Counted from the first letter of the stretch, positions 17,878-27,079 are shown. The stretch is DNA of 64,000 bases from Virgibacillus oceani (GCF_014638995.1 NZ_BMFR01000004.1:124001-188000); one strand, 5' to 3'. Numbers and translations: made by a program. The notes: generated by a model from the letters alone, not told the origin.

Positions 17878-18927
17878 TTATCTCTCTCCTTTAACTGCAT
17901 AGATCATGTGTAAAATGTCATTAAACTGATGTGTCTCAACACGAAATTTGTGTTGATTAAACCAATCGACCAGCATGGATCTGTCGGCATAATATTCATC
18001 GTCAATTGCATCTGCAGCTTCCAAATTGCCTTCCACAAGAAAGTTCTTCAATACCTGCTTTTTGTGATTGGCATCCAAAAACATCAAATCAGCTATACAT
18101 ATTTGTCCGTTATCCTTTACAACACGCGACATTTCCTGCAGTGCCAATAATTTCTCGTTATCAGGTATGTGATGCAATGCATAGCTTGATACAACACCTT
18201 CTGCTTGATTGTCCATTAATGGAAGCGCAAGAAAATGTCCTTTCCGCGTTTCAATGGAAGGATGCTTTTCCTGACACCTTTTCAGCATTTCCTCCGATTG
18301 ATCAACACCGATAACGTTTATGCCTTTGTCCAGAAACCTCGAACCAAGATTCCCAGTACCAATGCCAATATCCAGACATGTATCACCTGTCTGCATCGAT
18401 ACAGTACCAGCAACCATATCCAGGGCATTATCGTAATCTTGATGTACGTTAAACCGATATCCATGCATTTTGATATTCTGATCGTAACCTGCAGCCTGCT
18501 TATCAAAATTCCACCTATCCTTCCAGCTTTTTCGAATGCTTTTCATTGCTTTTAGATGCTGGGACAGCTTTTGAATATCTTCTGCAAAATGTTCATTATC
18601 GTCCGGCTGTTCAAGCATTTTATCAATCGTCTCAATCATATCTTTCATCTCAATCCATTTTTCAAACAAGGCAGTTCGCTGAATATTCAAGTACTGCTTG
18701 ATGTCGATTTCAGGATTCTCTAAAATTTTTCTTATGTTCTCAATGGAAATACCAATTTCCCTTAATGCCAAAATGGTACTTAATCGCATTAAATCATTTT
18801 CTGTAAATGCCCGGTAATCATTCTCAGAATCTTTTGTTGGTGATATTAGTCCCTTTTCTTCATAAAACCGAATTGATCTTGCCGTTGTATTTAATCGTTT
18901 TGCTGCTTCCTTTATATGCACATTCAT
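17878..18927 (-). CDS. MerR-family regulator fused to a SAM methyltransferase
   Basis: Encodes 349 residues with two parts. Residues 1-70 are a MerR winged helix (IKEAAKRLNTTARSIRFYEE), followed by a helical dimerisation segment to about residue 125. From about residue 150 a class I methyltransferase follows, with motif I CLDIGIGTGNLG, the acidic loop INVIGVDQSEEML, and YALHHIPD. The methyltransferase replaces the usual effector-binding domain. The ATG is directly preceded by AAGGAGCTG. A MerR-type promoter with a 19-base spacer and an internal dyad lies just upstream, so autoregulation is likely. Whether the catalytic domain works as an enzyme or as a SAM/substrate sensor is unknown. Confidence 0.88.
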   Translation of the reverse strand: MNVHIKEAAKRLNTTARSIRFYEEKGLISPTKDSENDYRAFTENDLMRLSTILALREIGISIENIRKILENPEIDIKQYLNIQRTALFEKWIEMKDMIETIDKMLEQPDDNEHFAEDIQKLSQHLKAMKSIRKSWKDRWNFDKQAAGYDQNIKMHGYRFNVHQDYDNALDMVAGTVSMQTGDTCLDIGIGTGNLGSRFLDKGINVIGVDQSEEMLKRCQEKHPSIETRKGHFLALPLMDNQAEGVVSSYALHHIPDNEKLLALQEMSRVVKDNGQICIADLMFLDANHKKQVLKNFLVEGNLEAADAIDDEYYADRSMLVDWFNQHKFRVETHQFNDILHMIYAVKGER

Positions 18928-18943
18928 CAGCTCCTTCCATTTA

Positions 18944-18974
18944 ACTATAAACGTTAACGTAACGGAAAGGTAAA
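18944..18974 (-). promoter_or_regulatory. Candidate MerR-type promoter with 19-bp spacer
   Basis: On the minus strand TTTACC and TATAGT are separated by 19 bases, the over-long spacing that MerR regulators correct by DNA distortion. The spacer contains a CGTTA-ACG-TAACG dyad, as expected for the operator. The predicted transcript start would be only about ten bases before the ATG. Confidence 0.5.
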
Positions 18975-19040
18975 GAAGTTTGTTTAACATTTTTTAAATA
19001 AAACATACTAAAGGTAGCATCAAGAAAGGAATGGTTTTCC

Positions 19041-20768
19041 GTGCAGACTAAATTAATTGACTGGCCAACTTTTATAGGTTCACTAATTCTGGTTTTGGGG
19101 GTCACTATCCCATTAATGCTGTTTCCGGAGGCAGGAAAGAAAGCTGTTGATCTTGCAAATACATTTATGACCGAAAATTTTGGTGTTCTATATTTATTAA
19201 TGGGGCTTTTAACATTTGCATTCTTGCTATTTGTTGCCTTTAGCAAAAATGGTCAAATTAAATTGGGAAACAAAGGGGAACAAACAGAATTTGGCACTTT
19301 TTCCTGGGCAGCAATGCTATTTGCAGCGGGAATTGGATCAAGTATTTTGTATTGGGGAATGATTGAATGGGCCTATTATTATCAGGGTCCCCCTTTTGGA
19401 ATCACACCTAAATCGAACGAGGCAATTCAATGGGCATCATCCTATGGTATTTTCCATTGGGGGCCAATTGCCTGGGCAATATATACATTACCGGCTTTGC
19501 CAATTGCTTACTTTTACTACGTTCGGAAAAAGCCGGTTTTAAAAATCAGCGAGTCCGTACGCCCAGTTCTCGGCAAGCTTGTTGATGGTCCATTAGGGAT
19601 ATTGATAGATGTATTATTTATTTTTGGATTAATGGGCGGTGCAGGTACAACATTGGCACTTGGTACACCAATGATTGCAGAAGGTGTGCATGATTTAACT
19701 GGAATACCAATTACACTGGGCCTGAAAACCGTTATCATGCTGGTATGTACACTAATTTTTGCTATCAGTGCTTATTCGGGGTTAAGCAGAGGTATCAAAC
19801 TATTGAGTGATGTAAATTTATGGCTAGCTATTTTTGTTCTTTTATTTATTTTTCTATTCGGACCAACACTATTTATTAGTCAAACTAGTTTTAGCAGTAT
19901 TGGATTAATTACGGATAACTTTTTCCGAATGGCAACATGGTTGGAACCCTTTGGCAATTTAGCAGGTTTTAATGAGACAGGCTTCCCGGAATCATGGACA
20001 ATCTTTTATTGGGCATGGTGGCTTGTGTATGCACCGTTTGTAGGATTGTTTGTTGCACGGATTTCACGTGGACGGACCATTAAGCAAATGATTCTTGGTA
20101 CGATGATTTATGGCACAATTGGATGTATTTTGTTTTTTGGAATCATGGGCAACTTTGGCTTATATCTTCAGCTTACTGGATCATTCGATGTCATTGGGTT
20201 TATGAATGAAAATGGTGCTCCGGCGGCGATTATCGCAATTCTGCATCAACTTCCGCTTTCAAATATGATCGTGGCTGTCTTTACCATTTTGGCAATTATT
20301 TTTCTTGCTACAACATTTGATTCATCATCCTATATCCTGGCATCTGTTACACAAACAGAGGTAAGAGGAGAGCCCCTTCGATGGAACCGTTTATTTTGGG
20401 CATTTACACTTTGTGTACTGCCATTAGCTTTAATGTACCTAGGCGACCTGGAAACATTGCAAACAGCTAGTATTGTAGCGGGATTTCCAATCATATTTAT
20501 CATGCTGCTTTTGGCATGGTCGTTTATGAAAGCTTCGAACCAGGATATTCGTGCTTCTGATACGTATCAGGCACCAACTATTCATATTGGGGAAAAAGGT
20601 AAAGGAAGACGGTCTGCACTGGAGGCATTAGAGGATAAAGGAAAAAGAATAAAGTTGAAAAAGGAGCTCTTCGGTTCATTCCCTAATAGCTCCTTTTCAT
20701 TTATTTATTCCGTCTTATCCCAATTACCCGCCCGGCTTCATGGGGCTTCTTCTCAGGTGTATGCTTAG
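19041..20768 (+). CDS. BCCT carrier, CaiT-like; C-terminal frame extension
   Basis: Encodes 575 residues with twelve helices. Like CaiT it has a PPFG element after the GMIEWAYYY motif, FHWGPIAWAIYTLPALPIAY, and GTTLALGTPMIAEG, suggesting carnitine or a related betaine. Its paralogue at 23908 is very similar throughout. The last roughly 40 residues are anomalous. After LEALEDKGK the frame runs through an intrinsic terminator and 68 bases into the convergent thioesterase gene. Removing one A from the five-A run at 20642-20646 would give GK-E-stop, matching the paralogue's ending. This points to a one-base insertion, real or a sequencing error. The GTG start follows GAAAGGA. Confidence 0.9.
   Translation: MQTKLIDWPTFIGSLILVLGVTIPLMLFPEAGKKAVDLANTFMTENFGVLYLLMGLLTFAFLLFVAFSKNGQIKLGNKGEQTEFGTFSWAAMLFAAGIGSSILYWGMIEWAYYYQGPPFGITPKSNEAIQWASSYGIFHWGPIAWAIYTLPALPIAYFYYVRKKPVLKISESVRPVLGKLVDGPLGILIDVLFIFGLMGGAGTTLALGTPMIAEGVHDLTGIPITLGLKTVIMLVCTLIFAISAYSGLSRGIKLLSDVNLWLAIFVLLFIFLFGPTLFISQTSFSSIGLITDNFFRMATWLEPFGNLAGFNETGFPESWTIFYWAWWLVYAPFVGLFVARISRGRTIKQMILGTMIYGTIGCILFFGIMGNFGLYLQLTGSFDVIGFMNENGAPAAIIAILHQLPLSNMIVAVFTILAIIFLATTFDSSSYILASVTQTEVRGEPLRWNRLFWAFTLCVLPLALMYLGDLETLQTASIVAGFPIIFIMLLLAWSFMKASNQDIRASDTYQAPTIHIGEKGKGRRSALEALEDKGKRIKLKKELFGSFPNSSFSFIYSVLSQLPARLHGASSQVYA
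20659..20699 (+). terminator. Terminator inside the extended BCCT frame
   Basis: AAAAGGAGCT pairs perfectly with AGCTCCTTTT across a 19-base loop. It lies just behind the position where the BCCT gene would stop without the extra A, but inside the frame as it stands. Confidence 0.7.
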
Positions 20769-21177
20769 CAGCAAGCTCTTTTACATTTGCTGCTATCGTA
20801 TCCGGAAATGGCGCTGGACGCCCAGTTATTTGATCCATTCCCATTAGCATTTGTTCACTCGTTGCAGCACGCTTTCCGTCAGCACCATAGAGTTCATAAA
20901 AGACATGCGCTCGTTTTGCATCGTAATCAAGCATAGACAAGTGGACCTCAAGTGGTTCGTCAAGCTTCATTTCAGCTAAATAGCAAACATGGCTTTCCAT
21001 TGTGAAAATCGTATAGCCATTTTCTTCACGAAATGTATCGTCAATACCGATTAATTTCATAAAGCGGTCAACACCCCAGCTGAATACCCGTACATATTCA
21101 GCGTCATTCATGTGACCATTATAATCAATCCATTCTTTACGAACCTTATCTTTGATAATTACTTTTCCAACCGCCAT
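20701..21177 (-). CDS. cdhB: Acyl-CoA thioesterase, probable betainyl-CoA thioesterase
   Basis: Encodes 158 residues of the hot-dog fold 4-hydroxybenzoyl-CoA thioesterase family. The catalytic-region motif is WIDYNGHMNDAEYVRVF (residues 16-32). It is the last gene of the unit GbsR-type regulator, BKACE enzyme, dehydrogenase, thioesterase. In Pseudomonas carnitine catabolism such a thioesterase releases glycine betaine and CoA from betainyl-CoA; that assignment here rests on context. GGGAGGAGG precedes the ATG. Confidence 0.85.
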   Translation of the reverse strand: MAVGKVIIKDKVRKEWIDYNGHMNDAEYVRVFSWGVDRFMKLIGIDDTFREENGYTIFTMESHVCYLAEMKLDEPLEVHLSMLDYDAKRAHVFYELYGADGKRAATSEQMLMGMDQITGRPAPFPDTIAANVKELAAKHTPEKKPHEAGRVIGIRRNK

Positions 21178-21194
21178 ACGTGTCCTCCTCCCTC

Positions 21195-22160
21195 TTAAAG
21201 TTTACCTGTCAAATTGGCTGCTGGCCAATACTTTTCCAATAATTCCTGTAATTCAATCAAAAACTCATCACGGCGCTTTTCCAAATCCTCCATATTTACA
21301 CCTGCTGTTTGCTGTTCACAACCCGAAACTACTTTCTCTGCAAGCTCATCAGTTAATTCTGGTGCTTCAAGCTTTGTCCATGGCAGTTTTAATGCTGGTC
21401 CAAACTGTTCCAGTAAATGACGCATTCCTTGTTTGCCTCCACCCATGTGCAGCGTTAGAAACGGTCCCATCAGCGCCCAGCGCAAGCCTGGTCCATATAC
21501 AATCGATGCATCTACTTCCTCCGTTGTTGCAGCACCATCATTCACAATATGAAGTGCCTCACGCCAAATTGCTTCCATCAGACGATCGGCAATATGACCC
21601 TCAATTTCCTGTCTTATGACAAGTGGTTTCATTTTACATGCACGATAAAACTCTTCCGCTATGCCGATAAAGGCCAGATTAGTAGATTTACCGCCAACTA
21701 ATTCCACAAGCGGCATTAAATAAACCGGATTAAATGGGTGTGCTACAATGACCCGTTCTGGATGTTTCGTACAATCAGCTTGCAGTGTACTCGGTAAAAT
21801 CCCAGATGTACTTGATGCAATGATTGTTTCCTTTTTAGCAAATTGATCAATCTCAGCAATTACGTTACGTTTCAATGCTTCACGCTCCGGAACATTCTCC
21901 TGAATAAAGTCGGCATTACGCACTGCTCGTTCAAGATTCTGTTCAAAGTATAGGTTATCAGTGGATGCATTTTCTGCTAACCCAGCTCTCTCCATCGCCG
22001 GCCAGGCATTTTCCACAGCTTCTCGCATGCGTAACTCGGCAGCAGAATCAACATCAAAAGCTGTAACATGATAACCATTTGCCAAGAACCGGGTAATCCA
22101 TCCATTTCCAATTACCCCGGTGCCTACTACTGTAATGTGTTTAATCTGTGTTGACGTCAT
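21195..22160 (-). CDS. cdhA: L-carnitine 3-dehydrogenase (probable)
   Basis: Encodes 321 residues, the length of known carnitine dehydrogenases and longer than typical 3-hydroxybutyryl-CoA dehydrogenases. The NAD-binding loop is VVGTGVIGNGWITRF. The 3-hydroxyacyl-CoA dehydrogenase fold shows SSTSG and HPFNPVYLMPLVE. It should oxidise L-carnitine to 3-dehydrocarnitine with NAD. The third in-frame ATG is chosen because GGAAAGG lies nine bases ahead. An earlier ATG overlaps the stop of the BKACE gene as TAATG but has no ribosome site. Context with BKACE, thioesterase and CaiT-like carriers strongly favours carnitine as substrate. Confidence 0.88.
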   Translation of the reverse strand: MTSTQIKHITVVGTGVIGNGWITRFLANGYHVTAFDVDSAAELRMREAVENAWPAMERAGLAENASTDNLYFEQNLERAVRNADFIQENVPEREALKRNVIAEIDQFAKKETIIASSTSGILPSTLQADCTKHPERVIVAHPFNPVYLMPLVELVGGKSTNLAFIGIAEEFYRACKMKPLVIRQEIEGHIADRLMEAIWREALHIVNDGAATTEEVDASIVYGPGLRWALMGPFLTLHMGGGKQGMRHLLEQFGPALKLPWTKLEAPELTDELAEKVVSGCEQQTAGVNMEDLEKRRDEFLIELQELLEKYWPAANLTGKL

Positions 22161-22177
22161 ATTATTCATCCTTTCCA

Positions 22178-23062
22178 TTAATTGGGATTTCGCAGGTTTA
22201 AATATTCCCGGGCATCCGCCGGTGACATAACATCTTTACCTAAGCTTTGAACTATCCCAGCTGCTTTATCAACAAGCTGCTCGTTCGTTGCCAATACACC
22301 TTTTTTCAAGTAAAGATTATCCTCCAGCCCCACACGAACATTTCCGCCTTGGAGGACCGATTGAGCAACCATTTCCATTTGCATGCGGCCAATACCAAAT
22401 GCCGCCCAGTTAGCATTTTCAGGTATCCTGCTTCTCATATACGAAAGTGTTTCCGCGTCTGCGTCTGCACCCCAAGGAATTCCTAGACAAAACTGGAACA
22501 ATGGATCGCCCTCAATTAACCCTTCCTTCACTAATTGGTTTGCGAAGCGCACGTGGCCAGTATCAAAGCATTCAAGCTCTGGTTTTACACCGCTTGCTTT
22601 AATTAATGCTGCCTGTTTACGCAGCCAATCAGCAGGACTGACATATAATTGATCTCCAAAATTCACACTTCCACAGTCTAATGTACATATTTCCGGAAGC
22701 AGCAATCCAACTGGTTCATGACGTTCCTCAGGGGTTTGCATATCAGTCCCTTCCCCGCCTGCAGTTGGATCCGCATCACCTGGTATCCAATCACCGCCAC
22801 CGCCAGCAGTAATATTGATAATGACATCTGTATCGGATTCACGAATACGTTCGACCACTTCTTTGAATAGATTTACATCATGACTTAATTTCCCTGTTTG
22901 TGGGTCACGTACATGAATATGTGCAATCGTCGCGCCTGCCTTGGCAGCTTTAATAGCAGAATCAGCTATTTCTTTAGGTGTAACCGGTACATGAGGACTT
23001 TTCTCGGTTGTATCTCCCGCACCTGTAATTGCACATGATAAAATAACGTTATTCATTGCCAT
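22178..23062 (-). CDS. cdhC: BKACE family 3-dehydrocarnitine cleavage enzyme (probable)
   Basis: Encodes 294 residues of the beta-keto acid cleavage enzyme family (formerly DUF849). The zinc-site residues are visible in [17 protein letters not shown] near residues 43-59, and a Glu-containing [10 protein letters not shown] near residues 249-258 fits the family. With acetyl-CoA it would convert 3-dehydrocarnitine to acetoacetate and betainyl-CoA. AGGAGG lies eight bases before the ATG. First catabolic gene of the unit, 18 bases behind the regulator gene. Substrate assignment rests on the flanking dehydrogenase and thioesterase. Confidence 0.88.
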   Translation of the reverse strand: MAMNNVILSCAITGAGDTTEKSPHVPVTPKEIADSAIKAAKAGATIAHIHVRDPQTGKLSHDVNLFKEVVERIRESDTDVIINITAGGGGDWIPGDADPTAGGEGTDMQTPEERHEPVGLLLPEICTLDCGSVNFGDQLYVSPADWLRKQAALIKASGVKPELECFDTGHVRFANQLVKEGLIEGDPLFQFCLGIPWGADADAETLSYMRSRIPENANWAAFGIGRMQMEMVAQSVLQGGNVRVGLEDNLYLKKGVLATNEQLVDKAAGIVQSLGKDVMSPADAREYLNLRNPN

Positions 23063-23080
23063 TTATAATTCCTCCTATGA

Positions 23081-23620
23081 TTACATTTTCTTCTTAGGTA
23101 CATGTTTAAATACCTCGCCGCTTTCGAAAAAATCGACCAGACGAATAATCCAGTCATAATAATCCATCCATTCACGTATTTCTATTAGAATTTCATTAAC
23201 TGTTTTTTCCTCTTCCTTCGTCAATTCACGTTCCTTATGCAGCATTTCTAATTGTGTTTGCAGCCTTTTCTCAAAATGTTTACTTTTGTTAATTGCTTTT
23301 TGCCATGTGGATGTAAATAAAGATACGAAGGTTTGATAGTAATCTTGCTCAACTTGGTATAGGTCTTTTCGTACACCTTTTTTAAACACACGCTCAGCGA
23401 TATTATAATCAATCATTTCGCGGACAACCTGACTCATACGTGTCTTACTCATACCAGTTTCAGTGGATAATTCATCTAGTGTCATGGGTTCACGTTGCAT
23501 GTAAATTATCCCCAAAACGCGGCCAACACTAGTCGACACACCAAAATAATTCATATTATCAGCAATTTTCTCGATAAACTGTGTTTTCACATCAGAAACT
23601 TCACCTGGATTGATTCGCAT
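23081..23620 (-). CDS. GbsR/MarR-type transcriptional regulator
   Basis: Encodes 179 residues, the length of B. subtilis GbsR, a choline-sensing repressor of betaine synthesis genes. A winged helix-turn-helix lies at residues 30-95 (DELSTETGMSKTRMSQVVREM), followed by a long helical C-terminal half rich in charged residues and a WMDYYDWIIRLVDFF segment with aromatic residues that could bind a trimethylammonium ligand. It leads the carnitine-catabolic unit and is divergent from the second CaiT-like carrier. Control of both by carnitine or a derivative is the natural hypothesis. AAGGGG precedes the ATG. Confidence 0.88.
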   Translation of the reverse strand: MRINPGEVSDVKTQFIEKIADNMNYFGVSTSVGRVLGIIYMQREPMTLDELSTETGMSKTRMSQVVREMIDYNIAERVFKKGVRKDLYQVEQDYYQTFVSLFTSTWQKAINKSKHFEKRLQTQLEMLHKERELTKEEEKTVNEILIEIREWMDYYDWIIRLVDFFESGEVFKHVPKKKM

Positions 23621-23755
23621 AATAATCCCCTTTTCTACTCCGCCTTGTGGAACTGTATCACAAAAAACACTTTCAATAAAATTTCAAATTACATAGGATA
23701 TTTAAGAATTTCAAAGGAAACAAAAGCATTTATTATATAAACTCTGTAAATAAAA

Positions 23756-23815
23756 AAGTTTACAAAGTTTATAAAGTTTACAAATAAAATAGCAGCCCTT
23801 ACCATAATTAAGGTA
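23756..23815. promoter_or_regulatory. Candidate operator region between regulator and BCCT carrier
   Basis: Three contiguous nine-base direct repeats (AAGTTTACA, AAGTTTATA, AAGTTTACA) occupy 23756-23782. A near-palindrome TACCATAATTAAGGTA, seven of eight pairs matching, follows at 23800-23815. Either could bind the adjacent GbsR-type protein. No direct evidence connects them. Confidence 0.4.
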
Positions 23816-23907
23816 CTTAGTTAACTTATCTCCATTTATTTTAGTAATTATTCAAAAGGACGTCCGGCAGCATTGAAATGAGATCTTAGAAAGGATTGAG
23901 TTTTTTT

Positions 23908-25551
23908 ATGAGAGCTAAACTAATTGATTGGCCAACCTTTATAGGGGCTTTAATACTTATTTTAGGTGTATCCATACCACTTATTCTTTTTCCAGAACAA
24001 GGTGCAGAGGTAGTTAATATTGCCAATGAATTTATGACTGGAAACTTCGGTGTTCTCTATTTATTGGTTGGACTGGCTGCTTTCGCATTTCTTTTATTTG
24101 TAGCCTTTAGCAAAAATGGGCAGATTAAACTGGGTAATAAAGATGCCAAAAAAGAATTTGGTACATTTTCGTGGGCAGCAATGTTATTTGCCGCTGGTAT
24201 CGGCTCAAGCATCCTTTATTGGGGAATGATTGAGTGGGCCTATTATTATCAAGGTCCTCCATTTGGTATCACCCCGGAATCAAAAGACGCAATTGAATGG
24301 GCATCAGCGTATGGTATCTTTCATTGGGGACCTATCGCATGGGCCATTTACACGCTGCCAGCATTACCAATTGCATATTTTTACTACGTTCGAAAAAAAC
24401 CCGTCCTTAAGATTAGTGAGGCTGCCCGACCTGTTCTTGGGAGTTGGGTCGATGGTCCCTTAGGTGTAATTATCGATGTACTATTTATGTTTGGTTTGAT
24501 GGGTGGCGCGGGTACTACTCTTGCATTAGGAACACCTATGATCGCTGAAGGGGTAAATGAATTGACAGGAATCCCCATCACCCTTGGAATGAAGACAGTT
24601 ATTATGCTGATTTGCACCTTAATATTTGCTGTCAGTGCCTACTCGGGGTTAAAAAGAGGAATTAAAGTATTAAGTGATATTAATTTATGGCTTGCCATCT
24701 TCGTACTTGGGTTCATCTTCCTATTTGGTCCCACATTGTTTATTAGTGAAACAACATTCTCAAGTCTTGGAATTATCATGGACAACTTTTTCCGCATGGC
24801 TACATGGCTAGAACCGTTTGGTAACCTAGCTGAATTCACTGAAACCGGCTTTCCGGAATCATGGACGATTTTCTATTGGGCATGGTGGGTCGTATATGCA
24901 CCGTTTGTCGGCTTGTTTGTAGCACGTATATCCCGGGGAAGAACGATCCGTGAAATGATTTTAGGGACTATAATATATGGTACATTAGGCTGCGTGCTAT
25001 TCTTTGGTATTATGGGAAACTTTGGACTTTATCTGCAGCTATCAGGAAGCTTTGATGTAATAGGCTTCATGAATGAATACGGTGCACCAGCTGCAATTAT
25101 TGAAATCCTGCATCAGCTTCCTATGGGGAATATCATGATTGCATTATTTACCATTCTTGCCGTTATATTTTTAGCAACGACATTTGATTCATCTTCCTAT
25201 ATTCTAGCAGCTGTTGTACAAAAGGAAGTACAATCAGAACCTCTGCGCTGGAATCGTCTATTCTGGGCATTTTCACTATGTTTGTTGCCGCTAGTGCTAA
25301 TGTATGTGGGTGATTTGGAGACATTGCAGACCGCTAGTATAGTTGCTGGATTTCCAGTTATTTTTATTATGTTTTTACTTGCTTGGTCGTTTATGAAAGC
25401 ATCCAATTCAGATATACAGGAATCAAAGGACTATGAACCACCTACCATTCATATTAATCGCCGTGAAATAGTAGAACGTCTGCGAAAACGGAAGAATAAA
25501 GATGCAAAGCATTCAGCATTAGAAGCGATGCAGGACAAAGAAATAGAATAG
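23908..25551 (+). CDS. BCCT carrier, CaiT-like (probable carnitine transporter)
   Basis: Encodes 547 residues and is a close paralogue of the carrier at 19041. It shares GMIEWAYYYQGPPFGITP, FHWGPIAWAIYTLPALPIAY and the BCCT block ending in RISRGRTIREMILG. The PPFG and GLATP/ALGTP elements match CaiT rather than OpuD/BetP. It ends normally at KHSALEAMQDKEIE. The ATG has AAAGGA about 12 bases upstream; a nearer TTG is too close to it. Divergent from the carnitine-catabolic unit, whose substrate it probably supplies. Confidence 0.92.
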   Translation: MRAKLIDWPTFIGALILILGVSIPLILFPEQGAEVVNIANEFMTGNFGVLYLLVGLAAFAFLLFVAFSKNGQIKLGNKDAKKEFGTFSWAAMLFAAGIGSSILYWGMIEWAYYYQGPPFGITPESKDAIEWASAYGIFHWGPIAWAIYTLPALPIAYFYYVRKKPVLKISEAARPVLGSWVDGPLGVIIDVLFMFGLMGGAGTTLALGTPMIAEGVNELTGIPITLGMKTVIMLICTLIFAVSAYSGLKRGIKVLSDINLWLAIFVLGFIFLFGPTLFISETTFSSLGIIMDNFFRMATWLEPFGNLAEFTETGFPESWTIFYWAWWVVYAPFVGLFVARISRGRTIREMILGTIIYGTLGCVLFFGIMGNFGLYLQLSGSFDVIGFMNEYGAPAAIIEILHQLPMGNIMIALFTILAVIFLATTFDSSSYILAAVVQKEVQSEPLRWNRLFWAFSLCLLPLVLMYVGDLETLQTASIVAGFPVIFIMFLLAWSFMKASNSDIQESKDYEPPTIHINRREIVERLRKRKNKDAKHSALEAMQDKEIE

Positions 25552-25559
25552 AGTTACGA

Positions 25560-25598
25560 AAGGGTGTAAAGGGAAATCAAGCTTTACATCCTTTTTTA
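25560..25598 (+). terminator. Terminator of second CaiT-like gene
   Basis: GGGTGTAAAG pairs with CTTTACATCC (one G-T pair) across ten bases, followed by TTTTTTATA. Confidence 0.8.
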
Positions 25599-25657
25599 TA
25601 TTTCTCGCATGAAGCATTTCCATTTGGGCACCGTAACAATAGAAGGAGTGGGCAACA

Positions 25658-27079
25658 TTGGAATATGCGTGGTTATCTATAATACCTTTTCTCATCGTAA
25701 TCGGTCTATCCATTTGGCTGAAAAAGATTCTGCCTGGACTTGTACTGGGAATTGTTGTTGGGGCATTTTTAGTTGAATCGGAAATATTAGGCGGGTCACA
25801 GCAATCCGTTAATTACGTTGTTACTACATTATCAGATGAAGAAAATATTAAAATTATCGGCTTCCTGTATTTGTTCGGCGGACTTGTTGGCATGATGAAA
25901 ATATCTGGCGGCATTAAAGGTTTCTCCGAATGGATCGGTGAAAAAATCAAATCCCAGCGCGGCTTAATCGGCTTAATCTGGCTAACTCTTCCCTTCACAT
26001 TTATGATGCCGATGTTTCGGATTATGATGATTGGTCCTGTTATTAAATCAATTATGGAAAAAATGAAACTGTCCAAATCAAAAATCGGATTTGCCATGGA
26101 TGCATCAACCGAATCAGTTATTGTTTTGTTACCTGTAGCAACAGCATTTGTCGGCTTCATGATTTCTTTAGTGGAAGGCGGTATTCAAAAGCATCAATTG
26201 GATATGACTGCCTATCACGTTTTCTTACTCAGTATCCCCTTCAATTTTTTTGCAATTGTGCTTTTAATAATCGGGATTGTGGGTATTTTTTGGTCGCCGT
26301 CCGGGAATAAAGAAAAGTCGAATAAAACAGAAACTGCCAGTGAAACAAAGCATGACTTTCACGGTATGGGCATAAAAAAAGAATTATCTTTAGTAAAGGC
26401 ACAGCCATGGAATTTGATTGTTCCTTTATTTTTACTGCTTGGCTTGTCACTATTTTTGCTGTGGCAAGATGGTAATGCAAAAGGGGCAGATTCCATATTT
26501 CAGGCATTTTCAATTGCTGATGCTACGTTTGTCATGCTGCTTGCGATTTTCATTACGCTTATTTTAACGTTTATTTTTTACATGATACGCAGGCAATCCT
26601 TACATGAAACGCTCTTCCACTTCTTTGAAGGTGGAAATCAATTAATGCAGGCAATTGTTTTGTTAGTACTCGTATGGTCATTATCATTAGTAGCGGAGGA
26701 CCTTGGATTTTCTGACTTTATCAGTTCAACTCTTGGTTCCTTTTTGCCATCATTTACAATTCCCGCCATTATATTTGTAATAGGGGCAATTGTGGCATAT
26801 TTCATTGGATCATCGTGGGGAACGTGGGGATTGTTTATGCCTCTTGGGTTCACATTGGCAACAGCCACAGATGCCTCCATTCCATTGACTGTCGGTGCTG
26901 TCTTCGCAAGTGGGGCCTTCGGTGCTTTCACGTCCCCCCTTGGCGATACAACTATCACAACAGCATCTATATTAGACATGCCGCTTGTTGATTATGCACG
27001 TTATAAATTAAAAATAGCAGCCATTGGAGCTGGAGCAGCAACATTGTTATATCTAGGTGCTGGGTTTTTCCTGGTTTGA
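25658..27079 (+). CDS. nhaC: NhaC-family Na+/H+ antiporter
   Basis: Encodes 473 residues with about eleven to twelve helices. The pattern matches the NhaC family: VIGLSIWLKKILPGLVLGIVVGA near the start, GSSWGTWGLFMPLGFT and FGAFTSPLGDTTITTAS late in the protein. It should exchange internal sodium for protons, or a malate/lactate-type solute in some members. The TTG start has AAGGAG nine bases upstream. It follows the CaiT-like carrier after a terminator, so it is probably its own unit. Its mRNA would continue into the repeat arrays before the next terminator. Confidence 0.88.
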   Translation: MEYAWLSIIPFLIVIGLSIWLKKILPGLVLGIVVGAFLVESEILGGSQQSVNYVVTTLSDEENIKIIGFLYLFGGLVGMMKISGGIKGFSEWIGEKIKSQRGLIGLIWLTLPFTFMMPMFRIMMIGPVIKSIMEKMKLSKSKIGFAMDASTESVIVLLPVATAFVGFMISLVEGGIQKHQLDMTAYHVFLLSIPFNFFAIVLLIIGIVGIFWSPSGNKEKSNKTETASETKHDFHGMGIKKELSLVKAQPWNLIVPLFLLLGLSLFLLWQDGNAKGADSIFQAFSIADATFVMLLAIFITLILTFIFYMIRRQSLHETLFHFFEGGNQLMQAIVLLVLVWSLSLVAEDLGFSDFISSTLGSFLPSFTIPAIIFVIGAIVAYFIGSSWGTWGLFMPLGFTLATATDASIPLTVGAVFASGAFGAFTSPLGDTTITTASILDMPLVDYARYKLKIAAIGAGAATLLYLGAGFFLV

